Notes under the pieces: generated by a model
Told to the model about the DNA's origin: nothing
The model's input: only the letters and a program-made list of their open reading frames with translations
The model's database searches: none
Shown: in pieces, positions 33,308-44,022 of the stretch
Position numbering within the stretch: position 1 is the first letter of the stretch
Layout: each line of letters starts with the position of its first letter
Translations under genes and position numbers: made by a program
Assembly (NCBI GenBank): GCA_022661535.1
Contig: JAKULF010000007.1
Location: 1,550,001 to 1,614,000 of the forward strand
Source of the DNA: Eutypa lata
Lineage: Eukaryota; Ascomycota; Sordariomycetes; Xylariales; Diatrypaceae
DNA length: 64,000 nt
Direction of reading: 5' to 3'

Positions 33308-35063
33308 TCACGTCTCAGACTTCGCGTCTGGAGCTTGTATGTCTGCCGACTGTCCGTCTGGCGGCTCTGCAGCTGATTCTTCCTTCTCTGTCTCGGCGGC
33401 TGCTTCTGCGGCTAGTCTCAAGTCGTAGTTTAAGTCAAAGCACTCGGAAAGGAGCTCCGTCACAGCACCTTGGCCTTCGGGGACGTCCTCCCCGACCATG
33501 AACTTCCCGTCTACTCTCATGTTGTCGATCGAATTCAACTAAAGCCAGATGTTAGCGACATAATGGGGTAAACCCCCTTAGGATAGCCACACACTGCTGA
33601 CCTTCATGCTGTACGGGTATAACTCTCTGACGGACGATACGCCACCGTTCTCTTTTACTTCCGAGAGGCAGCGCTTCAGTGTCTGAAGTTGGTTGTAGAT
33701 GGGAAGAAGGGCCTCTGAGACAGGTTCTGATGAGATCATGAGATGATAGATATAACCGTAACTGCGCCGAATGAGGTAGAGCAGTGTCTGCGCGGCATCA
33801 GTAACATGAGCATTCCACTAAGATATAGGTACGGATTTCTCGTACACGTTGGACGTAAAGCTCGGCGGGTTGTCCTTCCTCGTCTAACCAGTTTCCGTCG
33901 ACCCTGCTCTCGTCAATCTTGTCTAGTTGCCGCTGATAATCGTAGAGATCGGTTTCCCGTAATGACCATGCTTGGGTAAGAGATAGTCTATCGAGTTCGT
34001 TTCGAATCCCGACGAGGGTTTTGTATAGATGCATCCATTTCTCTGGGAACTCGCCATTTCTGAAAAAACAATTAATTTGCGCCTATAAGTGATATATGAT
34101 AACTAGAATGGCTAACCTTTCTAGGACTATTGTTGTGTAGGAAAGGCACCTATCCAACAGTCCAGAGACCTTCTCGCTGCCATTTAGTACTTCTTGATTC
34201 TCGCCAAGAAATTTGCCGTCGACTCGCTGGGCAGACAGTTCTTCTAGCTGGGACCGGAATTTATGCGTTTCCTTCGGATTGAACTAGGCAAAGACCGTTA
34301 GCAGGATTGCGCCGGGGAATCCGGGACCAACTTGCTAGAATACTTTAGATCTGGTGTTCACCACGGCCATCTGTCTCAACATGGAGACCAGCTTCTCCGC
34401 TGTCGGCCTCAACGGCACGGCGACCTCCTCGTTCTTCCTCTGCAAGTTCTCGAGGGCCGCGCGACATCGCTCTATCCGGTTTCCGAGCAAGGTCTCGAGG
34501 AACGGGGCCGATTTCGTGTCGGGGGAGCTATGTACGATTTCCGTGAGGTGATCGAGCGTATGCGACATGCTCTCGAGATCCTTGGCGGAGAACAGGTCAG
34601 CCTCGGTTAGGTGGTCGGTCAGCCGGCGGATAGTAGACGTTAGGGCGTAGGCGGCTGGCGCTTCGTTGTTCCGACCTATCGTCATGAAGAACAACGACAG
34701 AAGTTGGAAACAGCTATCAACGACTCGGTCCACTTTCAAATTGGATGTTTTATCAGCGTTCTTGTCCAAAGAGCTCAACTAATCCTGAGTAGTACGGCAT
34801 CGACGAACGCGCGCCTATACCGAGGACATAACCTAGGCGACAGACATACCTCGATTCTCCTCCGTGGCCCTCCCCTGCCTAATCTCGTTCAATCGTTTGA
34901 CCTGCTCGATGGTCTGTTCATACAGTACCATAACATCCTGGGTCCGGACGTAGGTAGAACGATCGAGCTTTCGCAGTTGCAACTGATCGCGGGTCTGCAT
35001 CAGGCTCTCTAGGACCTGTTTCTCCCCCTCATCCCGTGGGGCGGGTATCGCTGGGGTATCCAT
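33308..35063 (-). CDS. DUF2408-family fungal protein
   Basis: Six exons, 35063..34850, 34732..34344, 34283..34117, 34059..33846, 33787..33602 and 33538..33308, encode 466 aa in consistent phase. The product is almost entirely alpha-helical. It carries VDRVVDSCFQLLSLFFMTIGR near 72-92 and three spaced RVDG motifs (SAQRVDGKFLGE, ESRVDGNWLDEEGQPA and NMRVDGKFMVGEDVPEGQ), followed by YGYIYHLMISSEPVSEALLP and ELYPYSMK. This matches what I remember of DUF2408 (PF10303), whose biochemical role is unknown. The first junction is the least certain: the acceptor at TTTGAAAG follows a GCTGAT branch point and restores the phase, while better-looking AGs upstream bring in a stop. The C-terminus is Glu/Ala-rich. 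Confidence 0.85.
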
Positions 35064-36504
35064 CTTCGTCACCTGTTTGCGATCTTATCTTGGGCAACTA
35101 ACTGACTGGGAGAGAAGGTTCCTTGGATCGAATCTCTTTTTTCGTGTTACGGATGTTCTAAGATAAGGGTCAAGAGCTTGATGGATATCCCTTGAAAGTT
35201 AAAAAGGAACTTCAAATCCCTCCCTTTCTCTGGGTCTACCCTTCTTTGTGTAAAGGAGGTAGGTAAGTAGGGTGTGTATGTATGTATGTAGTATGTATTT
35301 ACTCGGGCCTTCCACCTTTGAGTTGAATGAGGACCGTCCCCTGGGAAGAATGACCTGATGGAAGAGAAAACGGATGCCGGGAGTAGAATAGATGTACATA
35401 GCTAATTACCTAGACACACACACACAGCTTACATGCGGGACACTTAGGTATGCGCTCTTGCAGGGGAATACTGAAGAACCGACCAATGACGTATAGATGA
35501 AGAGACTAATCGGGGCTTGGTTCACTACGAGCAGACAAGGGGAGGGCCAATCTGAGTTCTAGAATTATCGTGACTAGCGTACTACAAACCTACGTACATA
35601 GATAGTCTGATAGTCTAGTTACCTAATGTAGGTACTCATTGAACTGATATCAAAAGCTGAGGCTATTGAAGACCGACAATGCGAGAACTGCCCCTATCTC
35701 GATTGTTCCATCAAATCACTTCTGGCTGTATGTAGGTTAAGATTCAATATGTAGGCGAGATGTGCTTGGCGGCAGAATGTGGAAAGATAGATAGCAATTG
35801 GAGGAGAGGGCAAGGAGGGGGTTTGATGGAGGGGTCATTGATGAACCTTTGGGTTGGGCTTGCAGATGCTTGACGCAACGCCAGAACGCGTTTTTTTGGA
35901 TGCGGGGCAATGTTCGATATTTCTCTGAGATCGTCTATATTATTGATATTATTGTACATACCTACACCCATCAGGGACTTTGGAAGGGAAAAAAAGGGCA
36001 CCTCACTAGCTCACCACCATCTCTGATGCCCAATATCTGTTAATCTTGCCTAAGCACGCCTTACAGCCTAGTAAACCCAAATTGCGCAATGACAAGGGGC
36101 CTCCCAGCGTTGGAGAGCGGCAGTGAGCAACCGGCGGGGAGGGGAGAGGCGATGGTTGATATGCAGTTAAGACGGAAGTATCTATGTAACTACCGGTGGG
36201 ATCAGGTGTGGGTACATACATATGTACATACATGTAGTTACACCTACGCACATAGACCCGACTCCGAAATTTAACCACCATAGCCAATCAAAGTCCGAAC
36301 CCTGCCCCCCACACACTCAGCGTCTTTTCGATTTCGCTTATTATTTTCTCTAGCACAATTTTTCATTTCCTGTAGAGCCTTAACCTTATCAGTTCGGTGA
36401 CTTCTCTTTAACCTCACGACAGCGAATATCTTCCCGCTCGAGTCGCAAGTACAATTCCAATCTCAGGAACCACCCCGTCTCTCCACACAAAAAATCTAGA
36501 CAAG
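35064..36504. other. Divergent promoter region, DUF2408 and P1
   Basis: 1.44 kb between two starts. It contains GTATGTATGTATG near 35276-35289, several TAGGTA words, and a pyrimidine-rich stretch just before the P1 ATG. Short frames at 35744-36287 on both strands are noise. Confidence 0.5.
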
Positions 36505-37228
36505 ATGTCGACTGCCGAACTTGCTTCGTCCTACGCGGCGCTCATCCTCGCCGACGATGGCGTTGATATCACTGTGAGAAATGAACCCCTCCTTCAAATT
36601 CCCGGGGATAGTTGCAGAAGGGACTTCTCTCTTTCGCGACAGCCGGCTGGCAGGAAGAAACATACATACGTGCATGGGACAACGACGGAGCAATCATCAT
36701 GAAGAAGACAGACACATTGGGGCAAATGCTAATAAATGTACAACGATTCTATAGGCCGACAAGCTCCAGACTCTGATTAAGGCCGCTAAGGTCGCTGATG
36801 TCGAGCCCATCTGGACACAACTTTTCGCCAAGGTACGCACTTACGCACACACGCCATTCAGGCACGAAAATATCACGAATCTTATTCGAATATGGACGTT
36901 CCGCAATGGGGCGGGCAATCGGGAATAATTGGCTGATCTGTATTACAGGCTCTTGAGGGCAAGGACGTGAAGGACCTGCTCTCGAACGTCGGCTCCGGTG
37001 GTGGTGCCGCCGCTGCCCCTGGCGCCAGCGGTGCTGCCGGTGGTGAGGCCGCCGCTGAGGCCAAGGAGGAGGAGAAGTCAGAGGGTACGTTCATTAATTC
37101 CTCGACCCGCGCTATCCTCACCATGGGATATGCGTGTTTGCTAAGCGAGTCGCACATACTGACCATCATCTCGTACTACAGCCGCGGAAGAGTCAGACGA
37201 CGATATGGGTTTCGGTCTCTTCGACTAA
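36505..37228 (+). CDS. RPP1: 60S acidic ribosomal protein P1
   Basis: Four exons, 36505..36573, 36755..36832, 36949..37084 and 37182..37228, encode 109 aa, the normal length. The N-terminal helical dimerisation domain reads [22 protein letters not shown] then [20 protein letters not shown]. An Ala/Gly hinge follows, and then the universal acidic tail [13 protein letters not shown] that recruits elongation factors. P1 with P2 binds P0 on the lateral stalk of the large subunit. It is P1 rather than P2 because of the N-terminal ELA..YAALIL and the helix-2 sequence. Intron 1 is 181 bp, long for this window. Confidence 0.96.
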
Positions 37229-37778
37229 AAAGCGTAAAATCGGCAGTTCTTCTACGACGGCAACGATGCGGTTCTATCCTTTCCCTTTGTACTTCAACAA
37301 CAACTGCATGGCTTTGGGGTTACTACAACTTACACCATTGGTGTGGCGTGAAGGAGGCAAATATCCGGATGCCTAGGGCAAGGACCAGGATCACTCTCGC
37401 ATAGTTTAATACGACGATGCGTTCTGAGATGACATGACATGACACAAGAGTTTTCGACCTTGGTTTTCCCTACTGTTTCGCTGTGCAATAAGATGTGAAT
37501 TGGAGGAAGCGTCGTGATACTTTATTTATTGTGTACCATGTTAACTATACGTTGATACAGCTATATGTGTCTCCATGTCAAATGTGAAATCGAAGAAGCT
37601 TTAGCTCAAGTTCTATCACCAAACCCCCCCTCCCGAAAATTCCCCAAACTTCGTGGAATCCCGTAACGCCCTATCATGCATTTCATAGCAATCGTCATGG
37701 TTTTTTTCTCCTTTCCTCGCCTAATCCATCCATATACCTCGGGAGGGCGCGCGCATATACCCTAGCTCCATGTACTAC
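37229..37778. other. Intergenic, convergent 3' ends
   Basis: 550 bp between P1 (+) and the UBX gene (-). Frames here read through the P1 3' UTR and are not protein-like. Confidence 0.55.
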
Positions 37779-39100
37779 TTACTGCACGATCAGAGCAGCG
37801 CTCGGCACCAACCCGGCCTCCTTCAGCGTCTTGCCGAAGTCGATAGAGCCCTCGAACGTCTTCCGCGGGAAATTCATGACGAACCGGGTAACGGCTACGC
37901 CGTCCTCCGACTGCAGCAGCTGCGCCACCTCGAACAGCGTCGTCTCGGCCGGCAGGGTCTTCATGACGTTTCCTCCGGGGGTTTGCAGGCGCAGGCGAGC
38001 TTCGTTATGCGTTGCAGCAGGTCTTGCAGCAGCCGGTGCTGGTGCTGGTGCTGGGGTGGAGGAAGAAGAGGCAGAAGGGACGGCTCTACCCTCCCGCGCC
38101 GCCTTCGCCTCCTCCGCCTTGCGCCGCCGCTCCTCCTTGTCCGCCTCGATCTTCGCCTTGATCCGCCGCTTCGCCTCGAGATCGTCCAGCTTCTCCTGGC
38201 GCTTCTTCGCGGCTTCCTTGATTTGCTCCTTCCGCGCTATCTCTTCCTTTAGGTCTTGCGACTCCTTGGTGGCCTTCTGGCGGATTTGCTGTGGGGGAGG
38301 GAGGGGGCGCGCTGTTAGTGGATCATGTAGGGGAAAGCTGGCGTGGTAATCTGTTTATGTAAGGGAGAAGGGAGGAGAGGGAAGGGGTCGTAGTGGTTAT
38401 GGTAGTGCTGGTTATTAGTAGGAAGGTGGAAAGGGACAAGGGGATAGATACCTCGTTGCGCTTGTGCTCCTCCTTGTCCTCGAGTGCCTTGCCGGCTTTC
38501 TTCTCTCGGACCTTCTCGCGCAGCTCCTCGAGGCGCGCCTTCTTCTCCTCTTCGGTCAGAGGGGCGATCTCCTCAGTGGACTCGGCGAAGTCGGCATGCT
38601 CGCTATTATATGCCAGATTGTTTGTTAGAATATTTATGGTAGATCATGATGGATGGAGAGGTCTTTTTTTTTTGGTCTTTTTTTTTTTTTTTGGCTATCC
38701 CGTCCATCCATCCGATGAGAATAACGTACGTCTTGCTGGCGTGGAACTCGGCAGCCGCCTGGCTGCGGAACTTCTTGCCGCACTCGTTGCAGACCAGTGA
38801 CATGGCGACGGCCCCCTCGGCTAGAGGGGCCGCGTTGATGGCGGCCTCCTCCTCCTCGTCCTTTAGCTCATCCAGAGGAGTGTCTTGGGTCTTCTCCAGC
38901 CAGTCCATAGCTCCTTGCACTAGATCATCTTTGTTAGCCGTCGTCTTCGTTCATATCCCAGGCCTATGATAGTCATAGTACAATTAGGTTGAAGGGGGTG
39001 GGGTAGAGAACGTACATCCTCCGGACTTCTTCACGGCCATCTCGGCACGTGATTTGTCGAAGCCCATTTCTAGGAGCTGCTCGAGGTCTGATGGTGCCAT
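37779..39100 (-). CDS. UBA - C2H2 zinc finger - UBX protein (UBXN1/SAKS1-like)
   Basis: Four exons, 39100..39016, 38919..38730, 38602..38452 and 38288..37779, encode 311 aa. Residues 1-40 are a UBA domain (LEQLLEMGFDKSRAEMAVKKSGG...QGAMDWLE) that binds ubiquitin. A C2H2-type finger follows with Cys72, Cys75, His88 and His94 (CNECGKKF...FHASKTEH). Residues 100-195 are a charged coiled coil. The C-terminal UBX domain (about 225-311) begins LRLQTPGGNVMKTLPAETTLFEV and has the FPR loop (FVMNFPRKTF) that docks on Cdc48/p97. The layout equals human UBXN1, an adaptor linking ubiquitylated clients to p97. A Pro/Ala hinge with PAPAPAPA precedes the UBX domain. Start chosen at the first Met before the UBA motif. 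Confidence 0.93.
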
Positions 39101-39910
39101 ACTGAAGGAATGGGTTTGTTGTATTTATTTCTGTTACTTGGTGTGTATAGTTAGGTTTAGGTCTGGGCAATGATCAAACAGCTAATCAGTGTGGGGTGAA
39201 AACGAGCTGACGATGAGATTGGGGCGCGGTGAGTTATGTAAGACGGAAAGAACTCCTCTTTAATTGGAAAGGATGAATTATCTAGTTATAAATCTTCTAC
39301 TACGTAGATAGAGAGGACTGAGACTCGTGATAGTGGTAGCTATATGCCTAAGTTTTCACCAAGTATCAGCCTGTACATGGAACGGAAGTTAATAGAAGTA
39401 AGTGGCTCTGCACGTCATCGTCTGTTGCCTCTATCACATACCATACTCCGTAGGTACAGGCAGGTAGGTATGTACATGTATGTAGGGTATGCCGTAGCAT
39501 TCTAGAAAGTATATTGAATGTGGTCTGTGCGTCTAGCTATAGGCCTAGGCTGGTACCTAATTTCAGGTTTCTCCAGGACCCAGGTTCACTGAATAATCAG
39601 GCGTATTATAGGAAGGACCATTGAAACATGTAGAAGAACTATTGCAATAAATTTGGTTCTGGTGATTTGTGTTCAAACTTGGATGGATCGTTTCTTGTAT
39701 GCGACAAAGCTGAATCATTCCAGCTGAAATCCAATCAGAACTGAAAAGAAGTCACCATGACGCTGTCTTCTCGCCTTCAGAAGCTAATGATAGTACGAAG
39801 AGGTAGGGAATGTTGGCAGGCCTCCTACCTAACCTCTAGGTAATTAGAAGAGCCTAAGGTGACCTCTCTGAAGTGTACAATACCTACATGTATGTATGTA
39901 TGTATATATA

Positions 39911-40754
39911 TACATTACCGCGCGGGGGGGGGTTTTCGACATGATTCTAGTAACTAATTCGACGGTGGACATCGTTACAAAATTTCGATACTAAGCACCA
40001 TTATTCGACATCATTTCTAGGATTATATCCCATATAAATCTATAATGGCACCTGGTAATTATCACCATATAAAAGTCATTTTATCCTAAAATTAATCCCT
40101 AGGATTCTTTCGGGCCAAGACCGTCCTTAACTGCCAGGACCACCTACACCTACACCACCACCACCTAACTGCACCACCTAACTGCACCACCTAGCTGCAC
40201 CACCTAATTAGCCACTACTTAATTACAATGCGTTGTAAAAGTTAATTATAATGCGTTATAAAAGCTGATTACGTTATATTATTTAATTGCATTAATTTAT
40301 TTTATAATTTATTAACCTATAAGTTTTGGTATATATAAGTATTTAAAGACATAAATATTTATAATCCCGTAATTATACCATAACGTAAACCTTTATAATT
40401 ATAATGTAATGGTTAAGTGATTATAATTGTAATCTTTTATATGTATATAATACGTAAAATCTAAAGGTCCGTTGTTCGAATCTTATATATAATATATATA
40501 AAAAGTTAAAAGTGGAAGGTGGAAGGTGGAAGGTAGGAGGTGGAGATGATGGGCGCCGGTAGGTAGGCGCTTATTATTTTTTTTTTTTTAATATTATATA
40601 ATTCAAGATTGTTTCGAAGCGGCAAGACGGTTTTAAAGTGAAAATGATCTGGGCCGGAAGTTTTGCTCTTGAAAGTCCTTAACGTACAACGATATTAACC
40701 AATGGATTCGATCCCGGTGACCGTTACCAAAAGCCCCCCCCGCGCGGTAATGTA
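39911..40754. mobile_element. AT-rich element with about 26-bp terminal inverted repeats, non-autonomous (MITE-like)
   Basis: The left end reads TACATTACCGCGCGGGGG at 39911 and continues with G9 then TTTT. The right end (to 40754), reverse-complemented, reads TACATTACCGCGC, G8, C, TTTT. The two ends differ only by one G and one base. Between them lie 790 bp with no ORF, very AT-rich from 40210 to 40510, with CACC/CTAA repeats on the left (40138-40206) and GGAAGGT repeats on the right (40512-40545). Outside is TGTATGTATG microsatellite on both sides, so it sits in or was flanked by a TATG repeat. TA as target duplication fits (TA|CATTACC...GGTAATG|TA) and would point to a Tc1/mariner-type mover, but the flanking repeat makes this ambiguous. 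The AT bias resembles repeat-induced point mutation. Confidence 0.6.
40403..40483 (+). other. Decayed tRNA-like sequence (A box and B box) inside the element
   Basis: ATGTAATGGTTAAGTG at 40404-40419 resembles the D-arm/A box of Gln/Glu-type tRNAs, and AAGGTCCGTTGTTCGAATC at 40464-40482 resembles the variable loop, T-arm and B box. Between them the sequence is AT-rich and no clover-leaf can be closed. It looks like a tRNA gene or tRNA-derived SINE head after C-to-T decay. The box spacing of about 60 nt is longer than in an intronless tRNA. Confidence 0.3.
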
Positions 40755-41386
40755 TGTATGTATGTATGTATGTATGGTATGAAACTAACTGCATAGGTAC
40801 GTTACAGCTCAGCACAAGTGCAGCTGGGCTGACGCATTGGCCAGATAGGTGGTTATTGTATGTACCTAATAATAACATTCAGTCAATATCATCATCAACC
40901 CCATTCACGTCTCTAATTCATCAAGTTTCAAGTCAGTTTACTGCAAGGTCACGCACAATTAAACATTCTCCTTTTTCTTCTTCTTCTGCTTCTTCTTCTT
41001 CTTCTTGTCCATTATAGACATACAGTGAACATAACAAAGACATAATCCAATATTTCGACTGATCCCGAGCAAACCTGCCGTATTTCCTTCTTAGTACTTA
41101 CTACCTAACCTAACTAAGTAGTGACACTACTAAATAAATTCTAAGTCCCCTGATTACTGCTATTGTGCTGCTGCTACTTATTGTGGTGACATCTATCGGT
41201 GTCAAAATATCGCCAAGCACGCCACGAGACCTTCCCGACCTCGACGTTTGCCAACTCCAACTTGTTCTTCTTCGTTGCTGAGCGCGCTCTTCTACTTCTC
41301 CTTCCACCTCTGTCAATATACCCAACATATATTCTTTTGCTTTCGATACAAGTCCTATTCCTATCCAATCGCGAATCGATTCCATC

Positions 41387-42653
41387 ATGTCCGTCGAGAT
41401 CGATCCTCAGGAGCTCGGATTCCACCGTACGTCACATCATGCCACGTCCACGTTCAAACCCTTATAATATGACATATATATATATCTATATATATCTGTA
41501 CCTGTCGAAGCAGCCATACTCACATATTTACTGACAGGGCCCTTTACCGCGGAGGTTTCGGAGACCCTGAAGATTAGAAATCCTAACCCCCACCCGGTAG
41601 CATTCAAGGTCCGTTACATACATAGCCTATCAAGATTACGTCTTTACATATCATCACAAATTATCTCGTATCTTAGTGACTGACATATATACTATAGGTG
41701 AAAACCACAGCGCCTAAGCAGTATGGCTTCCTTCTCCCGTCACGAACCATCCATAATTCCAGATTTCAGCCAGCACGATATTGACACTGCCGATCCCTTA
41801 GATATTGCGTCAGACCGAACTCGGGCCGGGTCGAGCCAGGCAAGGAAGTTGAAGTCTCCGGTGCGAAACCACTGCACAAATCTTACAACTCCAGACTGCT
41901 GACTACCATTTAATAGTCATCCTACAGGCTATGAAGCAAGAGCCCCCTCCCGACACCAAATGCCGTGACAAGTTCCTTGTTCAGTCTGTCCCCATTACTG
42001 GCGATAAGGAATTCGCCAATCTTGCAGCGATCGTGAGCAATGTCCATAAAGAATTCCAAACTACCCCGACATCTGCTGACTTTGAAACAAGTGGGATGGT
42101 ATCGAGAAGTCCGCAGTACAGGAGAGGAAGATTCGTGTTGTTTTCCTGCCTCCAAAGGGCACGGTTGGCGCACCTTCACTGGAGACACCTAGCAAACCGT
42201 CAGCGGCGGATGCCGTAAGTTGTTCACTTTCCTACTTTTCAAGCCAGCACCGTAGTAACCCGTAGGTATCAGCATGCGGCAACACCCGACGTAGCTCCCC
42301 CGGCCTACTCGTCACCTAGCGCGTATGTGGCGGCCGGCGAATCTAAAGACCGTGACGAAGCTAGCCCAGGGCCGGCCGGGCTCGCCGCCTCGGCCATGAC
42401 CAAGCATGCTGATCTGAGCTATGACGAACTGAAGCAACAACTAGCTCAAGCTGAGAAGCTGATCGGTCAGTTGAAGCAGGACCAGGGCGGCCTCCGACAA
42501 CGAAAGACCGGCGCCGCGGACGACAAGTCGGGCGCCTCCTCGAAACCCGCCGACCTCGCCCAGCAAGTACGGGCAGGCACCGAGGGCGTGCCCGTGCAGA
42601 TCACAGCCGTCTTGTGCTTGCTGAGCTTCCTGCTCGCGTACCTCTTCTTTTAG
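41387..42653 (+). CDS. VAP/Scs2-type ER membrane protein (MSP domain)
   Basis: Seven exons, 41387..41426, 41538..41608, 41698..41720, 41802..41860, 41917..42032, 42092..42214 and 42273..42653, encode 270 aa with all phases matching. The MSP domain (1-125) reads [63 protein letters not shown] and IRVVFLPPKG; the [13 protein letters not shown] stretch is the FFAT-motif binding surface. A linker, a coiled coil (YDELKQQLAQAEKLIGQLKQ) and a C-terminal anchor (ITAVLCLLSFLLAYLFF) follow. VAPs tether the ER to other membranes and bring in lipid-transfer proteins. Its neighbour, sphingolipid desaturase, also acts on the ER, but they converge and are not an operon-like unit. Confidence 0.94.
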
Positions 42654-44022
42654 GGTGCGATGAGGATGGTAGTACAAATTGTGACTAAGAAGTTAGTTCT
42701 ACGCGTGTTGAATTAAAAAGAAAATACGCAAGGCAGCAAGCAGGGAACGGGGGGGCCGGATGTCGTCTTTCTATTGATGGCAACGGCATGCAAGCGGTAT
42801 GAATTAATACAGGGAGGACGACGGGATCAGCCATACCCGGAAAGGGAATGCCCTCGGAGGGAGGGAGTGGGTAGGGTAGGGACAGAATTATGGGCGAGTA
42901 GTCAGTGGATGTATGGATGGATAGAGTGGGTTGCCCTGCTAATTACTAGTAGATGCAAGACAACGCACCCTAGTAGGTAGGCTCGTTGATGGAACTCTAT
43001 AATCGGCGAGCGAGAAGGACGTGCGTTGCTTGAGGAAGTGGTGTTGCTGTTGCTGTTGTGGTTGCGTACGATAGGGGGAAGAGCGATACTTGTTTTGTAC
43101 TTTATAGCATATATTCATTTTCCCCTTTGTACGGGGGTTTTCAGTTGACTAAAGGCTATACTATCTATGATCGATCACATTGTACCGAAGCGTCAAGATG
43201 TTTCCATTCATCCCTATCTGTTCTCTTTTCCCTTTGTATCTAGTTACCAGTCCATATTTCTTAGTTAACCTAGGGGCAGACACGAGTTACATGTAACCTA
43301 CCTGGCTATAGATGAACCTACGTCTCGGTGGCTGGAAAGGAAAAGAATAGAATAGGGATTGTCTCGGGAAAACTAGGTATAAAATAGTGTTTTAGGATGA
43401 CATAACATAAAGGATGCTCGTCGGGCGTGCCATAAACAATGGAATGTGGTTTAGACCCGAATATAAATCAAGCTCGTCTGCATTTAAGAGACTGGGATGT
43501 CCCTCTGTCTGTCTGTGGTAGCCGCTCTGCCTGCTTAGGTAAGTAGGCACTCATTGTGAAGCTCTCGAGATCTGTAATAGTCATTGCCATAGGCCATGAT
43601 GTAGTGTCGCCCTTCACCGGTCCGTAATATGGAGAGAGAAACGCTTGGAGAACAAACATTACGACAAACGTAGCCGGACAGAATATGATAGGTGACCTCG
43701 AGACTGCTTCCATTTATGTGATGCCACGGCCGTCCGAACCCTCAGTCAATGCGGCGGCGGCTCATTAGATAAGATATACATGTTTTTCTAAGACTATATA
43801 CAACACGTGAACGAACGAGCAAGCCAGCCAGGCCACATTCTCCGTCTAGTTCATGCGTTCATTCACTATAAGCATTTCACCCCCATTCAGCACCGCCGCC
43901 TATTCGACAGCTTTTTTTTGTCAAGGCCATATAGCAAAATTTTAGATGACAGGAGCCATAGCTAGCTAGCCAACCAACCTTCGTCTCCACAGAAGAGAGA
44001 AAAGAAAAAAAAGGCATTCGGC
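42654..44022. other. Intergenic, convergent 3' ends
   Basis: 1.37 kb between the VAP stop (+) and the desaturase stop (-). No protein-like frame; a short GTTGCTGTTGCTGTTGTGG tract lies near 43045. Confidence 0.55.

Larger units (their letters stand above)
39101..41386. other. Divergent upstream region carrying an inserted element
   Basis: 2.3 kb between the UBX (-) and VAP (+) starts. The middle third is the inverted-repeat element at 39911-40754. The part next to VAP has TTC-repeat pyrimidine tracts (about 40970-41010) typical of a promoter. Confidence 0.55.
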
